Part shown: piece by piece, positions 1 to 9,134 of the stretch | How the letters are laid out: each line of letters begins with the position of its first letter | Position numbering within the stretch: position 1 is the stretch's first letter | From: Streptomyces sp. HUAS YS2 | GTDB lineage: Bacteria; Actinomycetota; Actinomycetes; Streptomycetales; Streptomycetaceae | Reading direction: 5' to 3' | Assembly: GCF_033343995.1 (NCBI RefSeq) | Contig: NZ_CP137573.1 | Location: 6,481,001 to 6,545,000 of the forward strand | Length of the DNA: 64,000 nt | Program-made: the position numbers and the translations under genes | The notes under the pieces: model-generated | Database searches by the model: none | What the model was told of the DNA's origin: nothing | Seen by the model: the letters and a program-made list of their open reading frames with translations, nothing else

Positions 1-149
1 TGGCCGTCACCGAGGAACTGGCCTCCCGCCGCCTGGTCGAGATCCCCCTCGACCTGACCCCCCTCGCCCGAGCCCTCCGCGCCGTCTGGCCCACCGGCCA
101 CCGGCCCACGGGCCCGGCCCGCGACCTCCTGTCGCTGACGCGGGGCTAA
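1..149 (+). CDS. LysR-family transcriptional regulator, C-terminal end only
   Basis: Only the last 48 codons lie in the window; the reading frame starts at base 3 and ends in TAA. The tail, with a hydrophobic strand followed by LRAVWPTGHRPTGPARDLL, looks like the end of the periplasmic-binding-protein-like effector domain of Streptomyces LysR regulators, where a Trp-Pro turn precedes the last helix. The DNA-binding domain is outside the window, so the target is unknown. Its stop codon overlaps the stop of the convergent hydrolase gene by two bases, leaving no room for a separate terminator. Family assignment rests on the tail alone and is tentative. Confidence 0.5.
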   Translation, partial: AVTEELASRRLVEIPLDLTPLARALRAVWPTGHRPTGPARDLLSLTRG

Positions 150-835
150 CCCCGCCGGGCCCGGGCGGCCGTCACCAGGCCTCGGATCAGGCGGAGGTCC
201 TCGCCCATCTCCGGGTGCCATTGGACGCCCAGGGTCCAGCCGGGGGTGGGGAGTTCGAGGGCTTCCACCGTGCCGTCCTCGGCGTAGGCCGAGGGGGACA
301 GGCCTTTGCCGAGGCGGTCCACCGCCTGGTGATGGTAGGTCGGGACCTGGGTGGCCTCCGGGGCCAGGGTGGCGTACAGGGTTCCCGGGACCGGCTTCAC
401 CGTGTGGCGGCCGATGACGCCGAGGGCCTCCACGTGGCCTTCCAGGTGCTGGATCAGGGTTCCGCCGCGGGCGACGTTGAGGAGCTGCATGCCGCGGCAG
501 ATGCCCAGCAGGGGGGTGCCGGAGGCGATCGCCGCGTCGATCAGGGCGAGTTCCCACGCGTCCCGTTCCCGGGCCGGGGGGCCGGTACGGGGGTCGGGGG
601 CGGCCCCGTACCGTACCGGCTCCACGTCCGCGCCGCCCGCGACGACCAGGGCGTCCAGCCGGGCCACCACGGCGGCCGCGGCGGACGGGTCGTCCGGCGG
701 GACCATCGCGGCGAGGCCGCCGCCCGCCTGCACCAGCCGGGGGTACTGGGCGGGCAGCAGGGCGGCGGGCATGTCCCACACGCCCCACCGGGCCTGGTCG
801 AGATAGGTCGTCACGCCGATGAGCGGCTTGGACAC
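146..835 (-). CDS. Gamma-glutamyl-gamma-aminobutyrate hydrolase family (class I glutamine amidotransferase-like, PuuD type)
   Basis: A 229-residue protein starting at GTG behind AGGAGG. It has the peptidase C26 layout: a VAGGADVEP segment near residue 70, the nucleophile Cys113 in GICRGMQ, and the His207/Glu209 pair in the WHPE motif. The family hydrolyses gamma-glutamyl amide bonds to free glutamate. It is the last gene of the minus-strand arm (regulator, permease, hydrolase) that diverges from the glutamine-synthetase-like gene. The likely role is to split the oxidised gamma-glutamyl intermediate (gamma-glutamylglycine if ethanolamine is the substrate) into glutamate and glycine; that substrate is inference from the neighbours. 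About 30 bases separate it from the permease, so co-transcription is likely. Confidence 0.85.
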   Translation of the reverse strand: MSKPLIGVTTYLDQARWGVWDMPAALLPAQYPRLVQAGGGLAAMVPPDDPSAAAAVVARLDALVVAGGADVEPVRYGAAPDPRTGPPARERDAWELALIDAAIASGTPLLGICRGMQLLNVARGGTLIQHLEGHVEALGVIGRHTVKPVPGTLYATLAPEATQVPTYHHQAVDRLGKGLSPSAYAEDGTVEALELPTPGWTLGVQWHPEMGEDLRLIRGLVTAARARRG

Positions 836-866
836 GTGCTTCCTCCTGAGGGATCCGTCGCGACGG

Positions 867-2312
<1,446 letters not shown>

Positions 2313-2341
2313 GGCAGCAGAGCTCCCGCGTCGGGACCAAT

Positions 2342-2357
2342 GGAATGGATCCATACC
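2342..2357. promoter_or_regulatory. Near-perfect 16-bp palindrome upstream of the permease, candidate regulator operator
   Basis: GGAATGGATCCATACC is self-complementary apart from one position in each arm. Its right half contains ATACCTT (2353-2359), which recurs upstream of the glutamine-synthetase-like gene at 3191-3197. It lies 30 bases upstream of the preferred permease start, a usual place for a repressor site. The adjacent FadR-type protein is the obvious candidate binder. The assignment is inference. Confidence 0.4.
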
Positions 2358-2425
2358 TTTGCGTCGGCCCGGCGGGAGCGCAACCCCCGTGCGTTACTTT
2401 CGGGTTACGCGACGGCCGGGACCGG

Positions 2426-3154
2426 TCAGGTGAGGAACCCGCGCAGCAGCGCCGCCGTGCCCTCGCAGTGCTCGCGCGCCGTCTCGTAGGCCGCCGCGGT
2501 GTCCCCGGCCAGCACCGCCTCCACGATCGCCGTGTGCTGGTGCTGCGAGTGCTCCAGGTTCCGTACGAGCAGCGGGATGCAGTCCAGCAGGTCGTTCACG
2601 GTCGCCCGGACCGCCGCGTACTGCGCGGTCAGCGCCGGCGAACCGGACAGCTCGGCCAGGGTCAGGTGGAACAGCGTGTCCTGCCGCCGGTAGTCCGTCA
2701 GCGGCGCGTCGTGCGTGGCCGCCAGTGCCGCCCGCAGCCGCTCCGCCCCCCCGCCGGACAGGCCGTGCGCCGCGCACAGCCCGGCCGCGCCGACCTCGAG
2801 CGCCTCCCGGAAGCGCAGCGTGTCCTCGATGTCGACGGACGCGATCCGGCGCCGCAGCTCGTCCTCGCCGGCCGTGCGGGCCCGCTCCAGGACGAACGTG
2901 CCGCCGTACCGGCCCCGCCGGCTCTCCACCAGGCCCTGCTCCTGCAGCACCTTCAGCACCTCGCGCAGGGTGACCCGGCTGATCCCTATCCGCTCGGCCA
3001 GCTCGCGCTCCGGCGGCAGCCGGTCGCCGCCCGGCACCAGGCCGAGCCGCACCACCCGCAGGATCTGCTCCAGCGCCTCCTCGAAGCCGTTGCCCGCCCG
3101 AACGGGGCGCAGCACGGACGTCAGCCGGTCCGACGGACCCTCGATCCTTGCCAC
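2426..3154 (-). CDS. FadR-subfamily GntR regulator, EpuRI-like
   Basis: A 242-residue regulator with an N-terminal winged helix (LPPERELAERIGISRVTLRE then a LVESRRGRYGGTFV wing) and a C-terminal all-helical FCD ligand-binding domain carrying the usual metal-binding histidine pattern (DTLFHLTLAE and SQHQHTAIVEA). I take the GTG at 3154 as start because AAGGGAA lies 8 bases before it; the frame also opens at a TTG at 3178 with no such signal. It diverges from the glnA4-like gene. In S. coelicolor the gene next to glnA4 (SCO1614, EpuRI) is reported to repress glnA4, and this is the positional and family equivalent. Its ligand here is unproven. Confidence 0.85.
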   Translation of the reverse strand: MARIEGPSDRLTSVLRPVRAGNGFEEALEQILRVVRLGLVPGGDRLPPERELAERIGISRVTLREVLKVLQEQGLVESRRGRYGGTFVLERARTAGEDELRRRIASVDIEDTLRFREALEVGAAGLCAAHGLSGGGAERLRAALAATHDAPLTDYRRQDTLFHLTLAELSGSPALTAQYAAVRATVNDLLDCIPLLVRNLEHSQHQHTAIVEAVLAGDTAAAYETAREHCEGTAALLRGFLT

Positions 3155-3186
3155 GTCGCGGATTCCCTTCCCAAGCAATGGTCTTC

Positions 3187-3197
3187 GGTAATACCTT
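3187..3197. promoter_or_regulatory. Short inverted repeat in the divergent intergenic region, candidate operator
   Basis: GGTA-a-TACC (3187-3195) lies in the 77 bases between the regulator and the synthetase. Reading on gives ATACCTT (3191-3197), the same heptamer found in the palindrome upstream of the permease at 2353-2359. Shared sequence at both promoters of a divergent cluster suggests one regulator controls both arms. The motif is short, so chance is not excluded. Confidence 0.35.
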
Positions 3198-3231
3198 ATG
3201 GCTCCCGGCTGGCCGAAGGAGGAGCAATCCC

Positions 3232-4596
3232 GTGGCAGACCGCAAACCCCCGCTCACCGTCGAGGAGCTACGCGCCCTCGTCGCGAGCGGCGAGATCGAC
3301 ACCGTCGTCCTCGCCTTCCCCGACATGCAGGGACGGCTCCAGGGCAAGCGGTTCGCCGCATCGTTCTTCCTGGACGAGGTCCTGGAGCACGGCACGGAAG
3401 GCTGCAACTATCTCCTGGCCGTCGACACCGAGATGAACACGGTCGACGGATACGAGATGTCCTCCTGGGACCGTGGCTACGGCGACTTCGCCATGCACCC
3501 CGATCTCACCACCCTGCGCCGCGTCCCGTGGAACGAGGGCACGGCGATGCTGATCGCCGACCTCGCCTGGAACGACGGATCGCCCGTCGTCGCCGCGCCC
3601 CGGCAGATCCTCCGGCGCCAGCTGGAACGGCTCGCCGAGCACGGCTTCACCGCCCACGTCGGCACGGAACTCGAGTTCATCGTCTTCAAGGACAGCTACG
3701 AGCAGGCCTGGGACGCGAACTACCGGGGCCTGACCCCCGCCAACCAGTACAACATCGACTACTCGGTCCTCGGCACCGGCCGCATCGAGCCCCTGCTGCG
3801 CCGCATCCGCAACGAGATGACCGGCGCCGGACTCACCGTCGAGTCCGCCAAGGGCGAGTGCAACCCCGGCCAGCACGAGATCGCCTTCAAGTACGACGAG
3901 GCCCTCGTCACCTGCGACCAGCACGCCGTCTACAAGACCGGGGCCAAGGAGATCGCCGCCCAGGAGGGCGTCTCGCTCACCTTCATGGCGAAGTACAACG
4001 AGCGCGAGGGCAACTCCTGCCACATCCACCTCTCCCTTCAGGATGCCGACGGCCGCAACGTGATGGCCGGCGACGGACCCGGGGGAATGTCGGACGTCAT
4101 GCGGCACTTCCTCGCCGGACAGCTCGCCGCGCTGCGCGACTTCTCCCTGCTCTACGCCCCCAACATCAACTCCTACAAGCGCTTCCAGCCCGGCTCCTTC
4201 GCCCCCACCGCCGTCGCCTGGGGCGTCGACAACCGCACCTGTTCGCTGCGCGTCGTCGGGCACGGCCGCTCGATGCGCTTCGAGAACCGGCTCCCCGGCG
4301 GTGACGTCAATCCGCACCTCGCCGTCGCCGGCCTCGTCGCGGCCGGCCTGTACGGCATCGAGCAGCGGCTCGAACTGCCCCCGGCCTGCGACGGAAACGC
4401 CTACACCGCCGAGTACGAGCACGTCCCCACGACGCTCCGCGAGGCCGCCGAGCTCTGGGAGACCAGCCCGATCGCCAAGGCCGCCTTCGGCGCCGAGGTC
4501 GTCGCGCACTACCGCAACATGGCCCGCGTCGAACTCGACGCCTACGACGCCGCGGTGACCGACTGGGAGCTGCGCCGCTCCTTCGAACGCATGTGA
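3232..4596 (+). CDS. glnA4: Glutamine synthetase-like gamma-glutamylethanolamide synthetase
   Basis: A 454-residue glutamine-synthetase fold protein starting at GTG behind GAAGGAGGAG. Conserved metal and nucleotide residues are present: GTELEF (144-149), ECNPGQHEI (209-217), GNSCHIHLSL (260-269) and ENRLPGGDVNPH (351-362). The Tyr-containing adenylylation motif of true GlnA is absent, as in GS-like enzymes that glutamylate amines. Position and neighbours match S. coelicolor GlnA4 (SCO1613), reported to ligate glutamate to ethanolamine at the expense of ATP. It is the first gene of the plus-strand arm, overlapping or abutting the aldehyde dehydrogenase. A polyamine or other monoamine remains possible as substrate, since these enzymes cannot be told apart by motif alone. 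Confidence 0.85.
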   Translation: MADRKPPLTVEELRALVASGEIDTVVLAFPDMQGRLQGKRFAASFFLDEVLEHGTEGCNYLLAVDTEMNTVDGYEMSSWDRGYGDFAMHPDLTTLRRVPWNEGTAMLIADLAWNDGSPVVAAPRQILRRQLERLAEHGFTAHVGTELEFIVFKDSYEQAWDANYRGLTPANQYNIDYSVLGTGRIEPLLRRIRNEMTGAGLTVESAKGECNPGQHEIAFKYDEALVTCDQHAVYKTGAKEIAAQEGVSLTFMAKYNEREGNSCHIHLSLQDADGRNVMAGDGPGGMSDVMRHFLAGQLAALRDFSLLYAPNINSYKRFQPGSFAPTAVAWGVDNRTCSLRVVGHGRSMRFENRLPGGDVNPHLAVAGLVAAGLYGIEQRLELPPACDGNAYTAEYEHVPTTLREAAELWETSPIAKAAFGAEVVAHYRNMARVELDAYDAAVTDWELRRSFERM

Positions 4597-4604
4597 GGAC
4601 CTAC

Positions 4605-5969
4605 GTGCCGCACCACCTGCTCGTCCTGAACCCGGCGACCGAAGACGTCGTCGCCACCGTCCCCGCCGCCACCGCCGAGGACGTCGACGCCGCCGTCGTA
4701 CGCGCCGCCGCCGCCCAGCGCGGCTGGGCCGCCGCCGCGCCCGCCGACCGGGCCCGGCTGCTTCGCCGCTTCGCCGCCGTCGTCGACGACCACATCGAGG
4801 AACTGGCCCGGCTGGAGGTCCGCGAGGCAGGCCACACCGTCGGCAACGCCCGCTGGGAGGCCGGCAACGTCCGTGACCTGCTCGACTTCGCCGCCGGGGG
4901 AGTGGAGCGGCTCAGCGGACGCCAGATCCCGGTCCCCGGCGGGCTCGACATCACCCTCCTCGAACCCCTCGGCGTCGTCGGCGTGATCGCGCCCTGGAAC
5001 TTCCCCATGCCCATCGCGGCCTGGGCCACCGCCCCCGCGCTCGCGGCCGGCAACGCCGTGATCCTCAAGCCCGCCGAGACCACCCCGCTCACCGCCCTGC
5101 GGCTGGCGGAACTGGCCCTGGAGGCCGGGCTGCCCGAGGGACTCCTCCAGGTCCTGCCCGGCGAGGGCGCCGTCGCAGGCGACGCGCTGGTCGTCCACCC
5201 GGGCGTCGCCAAGATCGTCTTCACCGGATCGACGAAGGTCGGAAAGTCGATCATGGCCAAGTGTGCCGACCAGGTGAAGCGGGTGACCCTCGAACTCGGC
5301 GGCAAGAGCCCGAACATCGTCTTCGCCGACGCCGACATCGAGGCGGCTGCCGCGGCGGCTCCGATGGCCTTCCTCGACAACAGCGGCCAGGACTGCTGCG
5401 CCCGCACCCGCATCCTCGTCCAGCGCAGCGTGTACGACCGCTTCCTGGAACTGCTCACCCCCGCGATCGAGGAGATCGTCGTCGGCGACCCGGCCGACGA
5501 GAGGACCCAGATGGGACCGCTGATCTCGCGGGCCCAGCTCGACCGGGTCCGCGGGTACGTCCCCGACTCCCTGCCCGGCATCCGCGGCAAGGCCCCCGAG
5601 GGCCCCGGCTTCTGGTTCCCGCCGACGGTCCTCACCGGCGTCGCCGAGGACGCGCCCTGCGCCGTCGAGGAGATCTTCGGCCCGGTCGCCGTCGTGCTGC
5701 CCTTCGAGGACGAGGCGGACGCGATCCGGCTGGCGAACGCCACGCCGTACGGCCTGTCCGGCTCGATCTGGACCCGCGACGTGGGCCGCGCGGTCCGCGC
5801 CTCACGTGCCGTCCGGGCCGGCAACCTGTCCGTCAACTCCCACTCCAGCGTCCGCTACTGGACCCCCTTCGGCGGCTACAAGCAGTCCGGCCTCGGCCGT
5901 GAACTCGGCCCCGACGCCCTCACCGCTTTCACCGAGACCAAGAACGTCTTCATCAGCACGGAGGCCTGA
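4605..5969 (+). CDS. NAD(P)-dependent aldehyde dehydrogenase
   Basis: A 454-residue ALDH superfamily enzyme. It shows the PWNFPM segment, the FTGSTKVGKSI nucleotide-binding turn, the general-base glutamate in LELGGKSPN (about residue 230) and the catalytic cysteine in GQDCCART (residues 264-265, a Cys pair). I prefer the GTG at 4605, with GAGG seven bases upstream, over the GTG at 4593 that overlaps the glnA4 stop. It is slightly shorter than usual because the loop before GFWFPPTVL is trimmed. In the cluster it should oxidise the gamma-glutamyl aldehyde to the acid before hydrolysis. Substrate is inferred from context. Confidence 0.85.
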   Translation: MPHHLLVLNPATEDVVATVPAATAEDVDAAVVRAAAAQRGWAAAAPADRARLLRRFAAVVDDHIEELARLEVREAGHTVGNARWEAGNVRDLLDFAAGGVERLSGRQIPVPGGLDITLLEPLGVVGVIAPWNFPMPIAAWATAPALAAGNAVILKPAETTPLTALRLAELALEAGLPEGLLQVLPGEGAVAGDALVVHPGVAKIVFTGSTKVGKSIMAKCADQVKRVTLELGGKSPNIVFADADIEAAAAAAPMAFLDNSGQDCCARTRILVQRSVYDRFLELLTPAIEEIVVGDPADERTQMGPLISRAQLDRVRGYVPDSLPGIRGKAPEGPGFWFPPTVLTGVAEDAPCAVEEIFGPVAVVLPFEDEADAIRLANATPYGLSGSIWTRDVGRAVRASRAVRAGNLSVNSHSSVRYWTPFGGYKQSGLGRELGPDALTAFTETKNVFISTEA

Positions 5970-5975
5970 GCACCC

Positions 5976-6767
5976 ATGACAGACCGCACTGAAGAGATCA
6001 TCTGCCGCCGCCTGGTCGGCCGCACCGCCGTCATCACCGGGGCCGGCAGCGGCATCGGCCTCGCCACCGCCCGCCGGCTCGCCTCCGAGGGCGCGAACGT
6101 CGTCTGCGGCGACATCGACGAGACCGCCGGGAAGGCCGCCGCCGAGGCGGTCGGCGGCACCTTCGTGAAGGTCGACGTCACCGACCCGGAGGAGGTCGAG
6201 GCGCTCTTCCGGACCGCGTACGAGACGTACGGCTCCGTCGACATCGCCTTCAACAACGCGGGCATCTCGCCGCCCGACGACGACTCCATCCTGGAGACCG
6301 GCCTGGAGGCGTGGAAGCGGGTCCAGGAGGTCAACCTCACCTCCGTGTACCTCTGCTGCAAGGCCGCCCTGCCGTACATGCGGGAGCAGGGCCGCGGCTC
6401 GATCATCAACACCGCCTCGTTCGTCGCCGTCATGGGCGCGGCGACCTCGCAGATCTCGTACACCGCCTCCAAGGGCGGCGTGCTCGCCATGTCCCGCGAG
6501 CTCGGCGTGCAGTTCGCCCGCGAGGGCATCCGGGTCAACGCGCTCTGCCCGGGGCCGGTCAACACCCCGCTGCTGCAGGAGCTGTTCGCGAAGGACCCGG
6601 AGCGGGCCGCGCGGCGGCTCGTGCACATCCCGGTCGGCCGGTTCGCCGAGGCCGACGAGATCGCGGCGGCCGTCGCCTTCCTCGCGAGCGACGACTCGTC
6701 CTTCGTCAACGCCACCGACTTCCTGGTGGACGGCGGGATCTCCGGCGCGTACGTCACCCCGCTGTAG
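5976..6767 (+). CDS. Short-chain dehydrogenase/reductase (FabG-like)
   Basis: A 263-residue classical SDR: cofactor motif TGAGSGIG (21-28), NNAG (93-96), and the catalytic Ser148, Tyr162 and Lys166 (YTASK). The acidic residue in CGDID after the second strand suggests preference for NAD over NADP. It starts six bases after the aldehyde dehydrogenase stop, with GGAGG upstream, so it belongs to the same transcript. In an ethanolamine route it could oxidise the alcohol of gamma-glutamylethanolamide to the aldehyde used by its neighbour; this order is inference. Many SDRs of this kind are annotated as 3-oxoacyl-ACP reductases without proof. Confidence 0.85.
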   Translation: MTDRTEEIICRRLVGRTAVITGAGSGIGLATARRLASEGANVVCGDIDETAGKAAAEAVGGTFVKVDVTDPEEVEALFRTAYETYGSVDIAFNNAGISPPDDDSILETGLEAWKRVQEVNLTSVYLCCKAALPYMREQGRGSIINTASFVAVMGAATSQISYTASKGGVLAMSRELGVQFAREGIRVNALCPGPVNTPLLQELFAKDPERAARRLVHIPVGRFAEADEIAAAVAFLASDDSSFVNATDFLVDGGISGAYVTPL

Positions 6768-6819
6768 GGGCTCCGCTCCGGCGGGGGAGGCCTGCGTTCC
6801 GGTCGCCGAACCCGCCCTC

Positions 6820-6825
6820 TAGGCT
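6820..6825 (+). promoter_or_regulatory. -10 hexamer TAGGCT directly before the DUF2510 gene (leaderless arrangement)
   Basis: TAGGCT ends six bases before the ATG at 6832, so transcription would start at or very near the A of the start codon and no ribosome binding site would be transcribed. The same hexamer and spacing occur before the SseB-like gene (12261-12273). No good -35 hexamer is visible. Confidence 0.45.
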
Positions 6826-6831
6826 GGCCCG

Positions 6832-7704
6832 ATGAGCATGAGCACGCCTGCGGGCTGGTACCCGGACCCGGGGATGCCCGGGACCGAGCGGTGGTGGGAC
6901 GGCAGCGCGTGGAGCGGGCACACCCGGGCCGCCGGGGGCGGCGGGTACGCCGGTCCCGGCGGCCCCACGGCGGTCGTCGTGCCGCCCGCGTCACGGGGGC
7001 CGCGGCGCGGGGTGCTGCTGGGCGGGGCGGCAGCGGTCGTGGCCGTCGCCGTGGCCGTGATCGTCGCGGTCGTGGTGTCCGGCAAGGACGAAGAGCCGCC
7101 GGCCCCGCCCGTCGCGGGGCCGTCGGTGAGCGCCACGGCCACCGCGACGGGCGGCACGGAGCCCGGCCCGAGCAGCGCCCCGACCGAGGTCGCCGACCAG
7201 CTCAACGGCATCTCCCTGCCGATCCTCCCCGGCTGGGAGAAGCCGGAGAGCACCTCCGACGACGTCCCGACCGTCACCACCGCCGGCGAGTACCAGTGCC
7301 CCGGCGACGTCGGCGAGTCCTGCACGTACGGCACCGTCAGCTCCCGGACCCCCTCCAGCACCGACGCCACCACCCCGGAGGCCCTGGCCAAGGCCGACAT
7401 CGCCAAGGCGGTCCAGCAGGCGTACGGCGAGGACATCCTCGGCAACGACCCGTACGGCGGCGTCCGTTCGCACAAGCTGCTCGCCGCGAAGCCGACAGTG
7501 GTCGCAGGCCGCGCGGGCTACCTGGTCCGCTGGCAGGTCACCACCGGGGCGGGCCCCGGCGGCGTCGTGCAGTCGCTGGCCTTCACGTCACCGACCGGCA
7601 GCCAGTCGCCGGTCGTCGTCCGGTTCGTGTTCGACGGCGGCCCGAATGGGCCGAAGCTGTCCGTGATGGACGAGATCGCGGCCGGCATCAAGCCGCTCGC
7701 GTAG
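6832..7704 (+). CDS. DUF2510 single-span membrane protein with extracellular domain
   Basis: A 290-residue protein. Residues 1-30 form a DUF2510 module (PAGWYPDPG...RWWDGSAW), a short cytoplasmic domain common in actinobacterial membrane proteins. Residues 61-83 form one Ala/Val-rich transmembrane helix after a basic RGPRRG stop, followed by a Ser/Thr/Pro linker and an extracellular domain of about 190 residues. That domain holds a Cys pair (ECPGD...ESCTYG, roughly 160 and 169) that could form a disulfide. A start four residues in (second ATG) is possible. The function of the outer domain is unknown to me. Confidence 0.8.
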   Translation: MSMSTPAGWYPDPGMPGTERWWDGSAWSGHTRAAGGGGYAGPGGPTAVVVPPASRGPRRGVLLGGAAAVVAVAVAVIVAVVVSGKDEEPPAPPVAGPSVSATATATGGTEPGPSSAPTEVADQLNGISLPILPGWEKPESTSDDVPTVTTAGEYQCPGDVGESCTYGTVSSRTPSSTDATTPEALAKADIAKAVQQAYGEDILGNDPYGGVRSHKLLAAKPTVVAGRAGYLVRWQVTTGAGPGGVVQSLAFTSPTGSQSPVVVRFVFDGGPNGPKLSVMDEIAAGIKPLA

Positions 7705-7758
7705 CGCCGGGGGCAGGCAGGCGTCGGGCGGGGTCAGTCAGGCTGGGCCAGGCGGGGG

Positions 7759-8961
7759 TCAGAGGAACGTCTGCCCCTCGCCGCGGTACGTCGGCACGGT
7801 CGCCGTGATCCGGTCGCCCTCGACGAGGTGCAGGCGGTCGAAGCGCTCGCACAGCTCCCCGGCCTTCGCGTGCCGGAACCACACCGTGTCGCCGATCAGC
7901 AGGTCGTCGGCGGCGGAGCCGAGCAGCGGCGTCTGCACCTCGCCCGGCCCCTCCTGCGGGTCGTAGCGCAGCCCCTCCGGCAGGTACGGGACGGGCAACC
8001 GGTCCCGGCCCGCGACCCCGGACGCCGGGTAGCCGCCGCCGAGCACGGTCACCACGCCCACGCCGGGACGGCGCACGACGGGCAGCGCGAACAGCGCGGC
8101 GGGGCGGCCGGAGAACGACGTGTAGTTGTCGAAGAGCCTCGGCACGTACAGGCCCGAGCCCGCCGCGATCTCCGTCACCGCGTCCTCGGCCGCCGTGTGC
8201 TGGACGCTGCCGGTGCCGCCGCCGTTCACGAACTCCAGGTCCGGCGCCACGGCCCGGACGGCGCGGACCACAGCCGCGCGGCGGGCCGCCAGCTCCCGGC
8301 GCGCCGCCCCCTGCATGACCCGGATCGCCCGGGAGCGCAGCGGCCGGCCTTCGACCGCGTCGCCGACACCCGCGACGTGCCCCTCGTACGCCATCAGCCC
8401 CACCAGCCGGAACCCCGGCCGGCGGGCCACCGACCGGGCCAGCTCGGCGAGCTGCGCGGGCTCGCGCAGCGGCGACCGGCGGGCTCCTATCCGCACCCGG
8501 CCGCCCAGCAGCCGCAGCGAGGTGTCCAGCTCCAGGCAGACCCGGATCTCCTCGGTGCCGCCGGCCCGGGCCTGGTCGATCAGGTCCAGTTGCGCCGGGT
8601 CGTCGATCATCACGGTCACCGCGGTGGCGAGCTTCTCGTCGGCGGCGAGTGCGGCGTAGCCCGCGCGGTCGGCGGACGGGTAGGCGAGGAGCACGTCCTC
8701 GAACCCGGCCCGCGCCAGCCACAGCGACTCGTCGAGCGTGAACGACATGATCCCGGCGAAGCCCTCACGGGCCAGGACCCGCTCCATGAGCGCCCGGCAC
8801 CGCACCGACTTGCTCGCCACCCGGATCGGCTTCCCCGCCGCGCGCCGCACCAGGTCGTCGGCGTTGGCGTCGAACGCCTCGAGATCGACGACCGCCACCG
8901 GCGCGTCGAGGTGGGCGATGGCCCGGTCGTACCGGGCCCGGTCGGCGGCGCGGGGAGTCAT
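7759..8961 (-). CDS. PLP-dependent amino acid deaminase/aldolase (D-threonine aldolase-like, alanine racemase fold)
   Basis: A 400-residue protein with the N-terminal alanine-racemase-type barrel: the strand VAVVDLEAFDANADDL, then the PLP lysine Lys51 in IRVASKSVRC. Later motifs include MAYEGHVAG and FVNGGGTGS, and a C-terminal beta domain (DDLLIGDTVWFRHAKAGE) that in D-threonine aldolases and D-serine dehydratases helps bind metal. The family cleaves or deaminates beta-hydroxy D-amino acids; Streptomyces homologues are usually annotated as amino acid deaminase/aldolase. The ORF stays open upstream to 9522 but only by antisense of the proline-rich gene. It is convergent with the DUF2510 gene and stands alone. 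Confidence 0.75.
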   Translation of the reverse strand: MTPRAADRARYDRAIAHLDAPVAVVDLEAFDANADDLVRRAAGKPIRVASKSVRCRALMERVLAREGFAGIMSFTLDESLWLARAGFEDVLLAYPSADRAGYAALAADEKLATAVTVMIDDPAQLDLIDQARAGGTEEIRVCLELDTSLRLLGGRVRIGARRSPLREPAQLAELARSVARRPGFRLVGLMAYEGHVAGVGDAVEGRPLRSRAIRVMQGAARRELAARRAAVVRAVRAVAPDLEFVNGGGTGSVQHTAAEDAVTEIAAGSGLYVPRLFDNYTSFSGRPAALFALPVVRRPGVGVVTVLGGGYPASGVAGRDRLPVPYLPEGLRYDPQEGPGEVQTPLLGSAADDLLIGDTVWFRHAKAGELCERFDRLHLVEGDRITATVPTYRGEGQTFL

Positions 8962-9134
8962 GCGCCGAGCTTGCCAGACCGGTCTACCCGAGGGTAGGGG
9001 GATGATCCGGTCAGATCCCCCGGGGTTCCCGCAGGTGCGGGAACAGCCCGTAGAGTGGCGGGCATTGCCAGGGCGGTACGAGCACGCGTACGAGTAGTGC
9101 GAGCAGGACGAGAACGACAAGCGGGGGGACGCGG

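Noticed and set aside
2394..3407. Minus-strand ORF of 337 codons across the regulator and glnA4 start
   Set aside because: Out of frame with the regulator and full of Arg/Gly/Ala runs; the regulator frame alone has helix-turn-helix and FCD motifs.
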